Below, piece by piece: positions 60,373 to 64,000 of a stretch of 64,000 nt of DNA. The notes under the pieces are model-generated. The model was not told where the DNA came from. It saw only the letters and a program-made list of their open reading frames with translations, and did no database searches. The position numbers were made by a program, and so were the translations under genes. Every line of letters begins with the position of its first letter. The stretch's first letter is position 1. Source of the DNA: JAJPHF01 sp035293805 (GTDB lineage: Bacteria > Chloroflexota > UBA6077 > JAJPHF01); NCBI GenBank assembly GCA_035293805.1, contig DATGMD010000009.1:1-64000 (forward strand), written 5' to 3'.

Positions 60373-60594
60373 GGTAGGGGCGCGATTGATCGCGCCCGCG
60401 GCCGGCATCTCGTAGGGGCGGCCTAGCAGGCCGGAGGGCGGCCACCCTCCCCTCCGATTGATCGCGCCCGCGGCCGGCGTCTCGTAGGGGCGGCTCTCGT
60501 GGCCGCCCGCGGCCTGTGGCGCGGAATACTGCGAGCGCCACTGCCGCCGCTCCGATGTCAGCTGACCGCTCGCCGAAGCTGCAAACCGCGTAAG
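60373..60594. repeat. modular palindromic repeat, three tandem units
   Basis: Three successive units begin with GTAGGGGCG at 60374, 60412 and 60484. Each hairpin core differs but stays complementary (GGGCGCGAT/ATCGCGCCC; GGCGG/CCGCC). The last unit carries the GTGGCGCGGAATACTGC module and GCTGACCGCTCGCCGAAGCTGC, matching copies 1 and 2. Confidence 0.75.
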
Positions 60595-60599
60595 TGTTC

Positions 60600-60985
60600 A
60601 GCTCCCCCTATCCGAAGGCCGGCCCGCGAGCTTGCCAAGTCGCCGGCGACGCGCTACAACCGCGGCATGATCGAGACGACGTTCCCGGCGGCACCCGAGC
60701 AGCGTCACCCCTATGCGAACTCGCCTGACCCTTTTGTGCATCGCGACATCATCCCGCCCGTCGGCCTGGTTGGTGTTCACAGCGCCGTCTCCCTTATGCC
60801 GTCATGCCTGACTGGCTCACGGGACGAGTCTAGCCCACCAGTGAGTTCAACACTGTGGCGCAGGTCACAGTGCGATGAAGAACCACCTCACAGCGCTCCC
60901 AGCCAGCAGCGCGCTCCATTAGGGAAGTCCGCCGCTGCCTCTCCTGCCGGGGCGTGTCTACGCTTCCCAAACCGCTATAAGCATC
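60600..60985. other. lower-GC intergenic stretch, no gene supported
   Basis: Open frames on both strands lack coding bias. The stretch is markedly less GC-rich than its surroundings and contains one small hairpin, CACTGTG/CACAGTG (60851-60857 with 60866-60872). It may be foreign or decayed DNA. Confidence 0.4.
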
Positions 60986-61044
60986 CAGTCCGGGCCGGTG
61001 TGGATGTCGGGAAGTGCCCCACACGTCCAGACCGGCCCGGACTG
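60986..61044 (-). terminator. hairpin ending the UbiD operon
   Basis: Arms 60986-60999 and 61031-61044 are complementary over 14 bp; an inner GTGTGG/CCACAC pair (60998-61003 with 61019-61024) competes with it. It lies 25 nt past the zinc-ribbon stop on the minus strand. Confidence 0.6.
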
Positions 61045-61069
61045 CCAGCTCACGCGTGGCTGCCTGCGG

Positions 61070-61237
61070 CTAGCTCTCGGCGAGGCGCACGCCCTGCTCG
61101 CGCAGGGCGTCGGCCACCGGCCGCTCGTGGTGGCACTTAGGGCAGACGGTCGGGAAGTCGCGGAGGACGGCCAGGCTGTTGTCCACGTAGTAGCGCCAGC
61201 GACAGGCGGGGCAGACCACGTAGTACAGGTTCTCCAT
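61070..61237 (-). CDS. 55-residue zinc-ribbon protein, possible UbiD partner
   Basis: This tiny protein contains CPACRWRYYVDNSL and, 17 residues later, CPKCHHERP, a pair of CxxC knuckles that would hold one zinc. Non-oxidative hydroxyarylic acid decarboxylases (VdcB/C/D, BsdB/C/D) include a small subunit D with a similar zinc ribbon, so this may be its counterpart. ATG 61237 begins 2 nt after the decarboxylase stop, so the two are cotranscribed and probably translationally coupled. The frame upstream to 61462 is a shadow. Function is inferred from position and motif only. Confidence 0.72.
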   Translation of the reverse strand: MENLYYVVCPACRWRYYVDNSLAVLRDFPTVCPKCHHERPVADALREQGVRLAES

Positions 61238-61239
61238 CG

Positions 61240-62745
61240 CTACATCCGCTCCGGGGGGATCGCCTGCAGCGTCTCGGCGCCGAGCACCGCGGCCAGGTCC
61301 ACACCGTCCAGCACGTCCGCCCGCACCTGCAAGCGCTCGGCGAACACCTTGCCCACCGGCTTGGTGCAGTCGATGCCCGCCTTCGTCGTGACACGGCCGC
61401 TGATGCTGGGGTCCAGCGGCACGCCGCGCACGCCCGGAAAGATCATCACGTCGTCGTTCCACTGGCTGCGCGTGGCGATGGCGAATAGCGCCTCGCGGTC
61501 GTCGAAGATGTCCACGTCGTCGTCGAAGACGAAGACGTGCTTCAGGCGCCGGTCGACGGGCAGCGCCGTCATGATCGCCTCGCGCGCGTCGCCCTCGGCG
61601 GGGTCTTCGAGCTGTAGGTAGGCGTGGAAGCGGCAGCGGCCGGAGAGCGGCAGGTAGACGTTCTTCAGCGACGGCACACGCGACTTGACGACCTCGTACA
61701 GCGTGCCCTCCATGCCGAAAGCGCCCATCACCGCCGTGTCGGCCCAGCCCACCATGATGTCGTGCCAGTAGGCGCCGGCGCGGTGGGTGACCGCCGTGAC
61801 GGTGAGCTGCGGGTTCGGCACCTGCGGCCCGAGATACCCCGTGTACTCGCCGAACGGCCCCTCCGGGTAGCGCTTGCCCGGCTCGATGAACCCCTCGATC
61901 ACCACCTCGGCGTCGGCCGGCACCAGGAAATTGTCGCCCAGCGTCTCCGAGGGCACCACCCGCAGCGGCGCACCGAGCAGCCCGCCGGCCGCCTCCAGGT
62001 GGCTGCCCGGATACGCCACGCGCACCTGCGCGCCCAGCCCCGCGACCGGATGGTGACCGATCCAGTAGGCCGCCGGCATCGGCTCGCCGCGCGCCTCGTA
62101 TTTCTTCAGGTTGCGCTCGGCGTCGCTGTTCGCGGCCGGGTAGACGCGCAGCGCCCGCTCCTGCACGATCCAGCCGCGATGGAGCGAGCTGTTGTCGATC
62201 CCGCTGTCGGGGTCGTAATGGGTGAAGAAGCCGCCCGTCAGGTACGGGCCCGGGTCGCCCTCGTGGTGAACGAGTGCGGGCAGATCAAACAGGTTCACGT
62301 CGGCGCCGCGCAGCACGATGTCCTTCACCGGCGCCTCGTCGCGCCCGACGACGACCGGCGGCCGCCGCTCCAGGCGAGCCTTACGGTAGAAGTCGCGCCC
62401 TACGTCGCGGAAGGTCGAGCCCATCGCCTCGGCGCAGCGCTGGCGGCTGGCGTACAGGTTGACGACCAGGGGAAAGCGGCTGATCCCGCCGTGGGCGAGC
62501 CGCGGCCGCTGGAAGACCAGGATCGGATAGCGGTCCTCTGCCGCCAGCTTCTGGACGATCGCCGTCACCACCTGGACGCAGCTCACCTCGCGCTCGACGT
62601 GGACGACCTGCTCCGGGTGCGCGCGCTCATAGGCCGCGAGGAAGCCCGGCAGGCTGAGCGCGGGGACGGGCGCCGGCGGGCGGGGCGCTCCGGGCGCCCC
62701 GCCCCGGCCGGCGGTCGCGGACGTGACGGTCGACTCGGCGGTCAT
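61240..62745 (-). CDS. UbiD-family (prFMN-dependent) decarboxylase
   Basis: This 501-residue enzyme has the UbiD fold: DIVLRGADVNLFDLPALVHHEGDPGPYLTGGFFTHYDPDSG (substrate and Mn2+ region), SETLGDNFLVPADAEVVIEGFIEPGKRYPEGPFGEYTGYLGP (with the conserved glutamates) and KHVFVFDDDVDIFDDREALFAIATRSQW. Such enzymes reversibly decarboxylate aromatic or alpha,beta-unsaturated acids with prenylated FMN. The UbiX flavin prenyltransferase is not in the window. ATG 62745; the longer frame to 63285 is not coding. A 55-residue zinc-ribbon gene follows, an isochorismatase-like gene precedes. Confidence 0.92.
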   Translation of the reverse strand: MTAESTVTSATAGRGGAPGAPRPPAPVPALSLPGFLAAYERAHPEQVVHVEREVSCVQVVTAIVQKLAAEDRYPILVFQRPRLAHGGISRFPLVVNLYASRQRCAEAMGSTFRDVGRDFYRKARLERRPPVVVGRDEAPVKDIVLRGADVNLFDLPALVHHEGDPGPYLTGGFFTHYDPDSGIDNSSLHRGWIVQERALRVYPAANSDAERNLKKYEARGEPMPAAYWIGHHPVAGLGAQVRVAYPGSHLEAAGGLLGAPLRVVPSETLGDNFLVPADAEVVIEGFIEPGKRYPEGPFGEYTGYLGPQVPNPQLTVTAVTHRAGAYWHDIMVGWADTAVMGAFGMEGTLYEVVKSRVPSLKNVYLPLSGRCRFHAYLQLEDPAEGDAREAIMTALPVDRRLKHVFVFDDDVDIFDDREALFAIATRSQWNDDVMIFPGVRGVPLDPSISGRVTTKAGIDCTKPVGKVFAERLQVRADVLDGVDLAAVLGAETLQAIPPERM

Positions 62746-62786
62746 CTCCCTGGCCCCCTGGCCGCGCATGCCGCGGCAGTCTTCGC

Positions 62787-63482
62787 CTATGGCCGCGGCG
62801 CTTCCAGGCCGCCGAGGTACGGCAGCACCTCGTCGAGGAACATCACGTCGGCATACTTCGAGTTCAGGTCGAACAGGTTCACCTTGTGGCTCAGCCAGTT
62901 GCGGTCGAAGACGCACTCCTCGACGACCGCCACCGCGTAACCGGCGTTGTAGCCGTCCACGGCGCTGGCGCGCACGCAGCCGCTGGTCGAGTTGCCGCAG
63001 AAGATGAGCGTGTTTACGCCGAGCTGGGTCAGGTAGGCGTTGATCGGCGTGCCGTAGAAGGCCGTCGCCCGCAGCTTCTCGATGACGATCTCGCCCGGCA
63101 GCGGCGCGAGCTGGGCGAAGTGCGCGTACTCCCAGGCCCGGTCCTGGCTCGCGGAGGTGCGCTTGGTCGTCTGCGCCTGCTGCACGGCCGCTGGCAGCTG
63201 GGCCATCCCCTTGGTGTGGATGACGGGAATGCCGGCGGCGCGCGCCGCGGCCATCAGCCGCTGCGTCGGCTCGATCGCGTTCCACGCCGCCAGGCCGCAG
63301 CTACTCGGGAAGCGCTTCATCGCCTCCAGCACCGGCTCGGGCTTGTCGCCGAAGACGGCGTTGTAGTTGTCGATGCATAGCAGCGCGGGCCGGTCGCGTA
63401 GCCCCATGCGCGCCGCGTAGTTCCCGGCAATCGCGCGAATCTCGTCGTCGATGACGTCTTCCCAGGCGTGCTGGCGGGTCAT
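62787..63482 (-). CDS. isochorismatase-family cysteine hydrolase
   Basis: This 231-residue enzyme of the cysteine-hydrolase fold has the Asp of the triad in PALLCIDNYNAVFG, a Lys in EIVIEKLRATAFYGTPI and the nucleophile Cys in GNSTSGCVRASAVDG. Relatives include N-carbamoylsarcosine amidohydrolase, nicotinamidase and biuret hydrolase, which hydrolyse amides of small or heteroaromatic compounds. ATG 63482 has GAGGAGG. It lies 41 bp upstream of the UbiD gene on the same strand, so both probably work on one substrate. Confidence 0.9.
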   Translation of the reverse strand: MTRQHAWEDVIDDEIRAIAGNYAARMGLRDRPALLCIDNYNAVFGDKPEPVLEAMKRFPSSCGLAAWNAIEPTQRLMAAARAAGIPVIHTKGMAQLPAAVQQAQTTKRTSASQDRAWEYAHFAQLAPLPGEIVIEKLRATAFYGTPINAYLTQLGVNTLIFCGNSTSGCVRASAVDGYNAGYAVAVVEECVFDRNWLSHKVNLFDLNSKYADVMFLDEVLPYLGGLEAPRP

Positions 63483-63558
63483 GACGCTGCCTCCTCGTAG
63501 TCCGCGACGCGGTGCGGCTCCCAGTCGCCTGCGACTATGCCCCCTGCGCCCGCGTGTG

Positions 63559-64000
63559 TCAACCGCCAGTTGCCAGCGCCCGCCGCAGCTCCTCGGTCAG
63601 CGCCTGGCTCAGCTCGGGCCGGCCGTGAAAGGCGGCCGGCGTGTTCTGGAATAGCTCCACCTGCCAGCGACCGTCGCGCCGCGCGGCGACGAGCGTCTGC
63701 ACCGCGTTGGCTGCCGGATTGAGGTCCGACTGCCCGGGCGGGACCATCCCCGCCACGCCCCGCAGAATCGCCACCTCCGGGGTCACGAAGCGGACCTCGC
63801 GGACCTTCGCCACGAAGGCGGCCGTGGGATGGTCCCGAAAGATCGGCGCCAGATGCCCCTCGATCTCCGCTCGGCCGTTGACCGGGCTGCCGTCGAAGCC
63901 CACCATGTTGCCGTCGGCGCTGAACCGCGACGCCATGTCGCCCGCGCTGCGCCGGTTCCAGTCGTCGAGAAGCTGTCGATAGAGCGCGCGCACCGCCGCC
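63559..64000 (-). CDS. SgcJ/NTF2-like protein, 5' end beyond the window
   Basis: About 146 residues are visible: ALYRQLLDDWNRRSAGDMASRFSADGNMVGFDGSPVNGRAEIEGHL, then FVAKVREVRFVTPEVAILRGVAGM and LVAARRDGRWQVELFQNTPAAF. This is the SnoaL/SgcJ cone fold. A GTG at 63993 could start it, but the family usually has a few more residues before ALYRQL, and the frame is open to the window edge, so the start is probably outside. It is the most upstream gene of the isochorismatase-UbiD operon that can be seen. Confidence 0.78.
   Translation of the reverse strand, partial: AAVRALYRQLLDDWNRRSAGDMASRFSADGNMVGFDGSPVNGRAEIEGHLAPIFRDHPTAAFVAKVREVRFVTPEVAILRGVAGMVPPGQSDLNPAANAVQTLVAARRDGRWQVELFQNTPAAFHGRPELSQALTEELRRALATGG

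Noticed and set aside
60628..61024. Possible genes in the gap before the UbiD operon (both strands)
   Set aside because: No coding bias, no start signals and no recognisable motif.
61240..63285. 681-residue UbiD protein
   Set aside because: The first 180 residues are an antisense-like shadow of the isochorismatase gene region; family similarity begins at 62745.

Overview
This window reads as chromosome from a high-GC (roughly 70%) bacterium, most plausibly a Chloroflexota (Thermomicrobia/Dehalococcoidia-like soil or water lineage). That placement is inference. It rests on the gene mix: many orphan NMT1/SsuA-type substrate-binding proteins, luciferase-like (LLM) monooxygenases, ACMSD-like amidohydrolases, LigB-type dioxygenases and very high G/C at third codon positions. 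No rRNA, tRNA, CRISPR array, phage block or insertion sequence was recognised.

Layout. 0-6.5 kb: acyl-CoA synthetase, a substrate-binding protein, a Met/His-rich cupredoxin lipoprotein, a Tat-exported metallophosphoesterase, and an ECF sigma factor fused through one membrane segment to an extracytoplasmic RskA-like domain. 6.7-12.8 kb (minus strand): DUF4232 protein, clpS-selA, a VOC protein, gamma-glutamyltransferase, a Tat-exported beta-carbonic anhydrase, and 3-methyladenine DNA glycosylase. 12.8-17.3 kb: a DUF433 / P-loop ATPase / unknown protein / SNF2-helicase cassette in which both large genes are frame-broken and a small plus-strand toxin-antitoxin-like pair sits in the middle. 17.4-24.4 kb: an amidohydrolase - LVIVD propeller - substrate-binding protein operon, a secreted metallopeptidase, a DUF6932 toxin-antitoxin-like pair, and an LLM oxidoreductase. 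24.5-31 kb: acyl-ACP desaturase with a long leader, groEL, a 2Fe-2S protein, two nitroreductases, and a substrate-binding protein. 31-44.5 kb: a large GT-C-like membrane protein with C-terminal repeats, a CinA-like protein, mazEF, an orphan molybdenum hydroxylase large subunit, two related small secreted proteins, two LLM oxidoreductases, an iron-type binding protein, and an FMN reductase.

44.8-64 kb looks like a catabolic island for aromatic or heteroaromatic compounds. It holds a glycosyltransferase, a binding protein with an FAH-family hydrolase, amidohydrolases/decarboxylases, a divergent meta-cleavage cluster (alpha/beta hydrolase plus two LigB-superfamily dioxygenases that share a GDDQ motif where LigB has a metal-binding His), RidA, and a UbiD decarboxylase operon ending in a 55-residue zinc-ribbon protein. 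Extradiol cleavage, C-C hydrolysis and decarboxylation could be connected steps, but the substrate cannot be read from sequence.

Regulatory texture. Several transcription units end in long, almost perfect hairpins without an obvious T-tract. Promoters repeatedly show an extended -10 of the form TGnTAnnnT. A modular palindromic repeat (GTAGGGGCG...CGCCCGCGGCC) is confined to the intergenic spaces of the last 10 kb.
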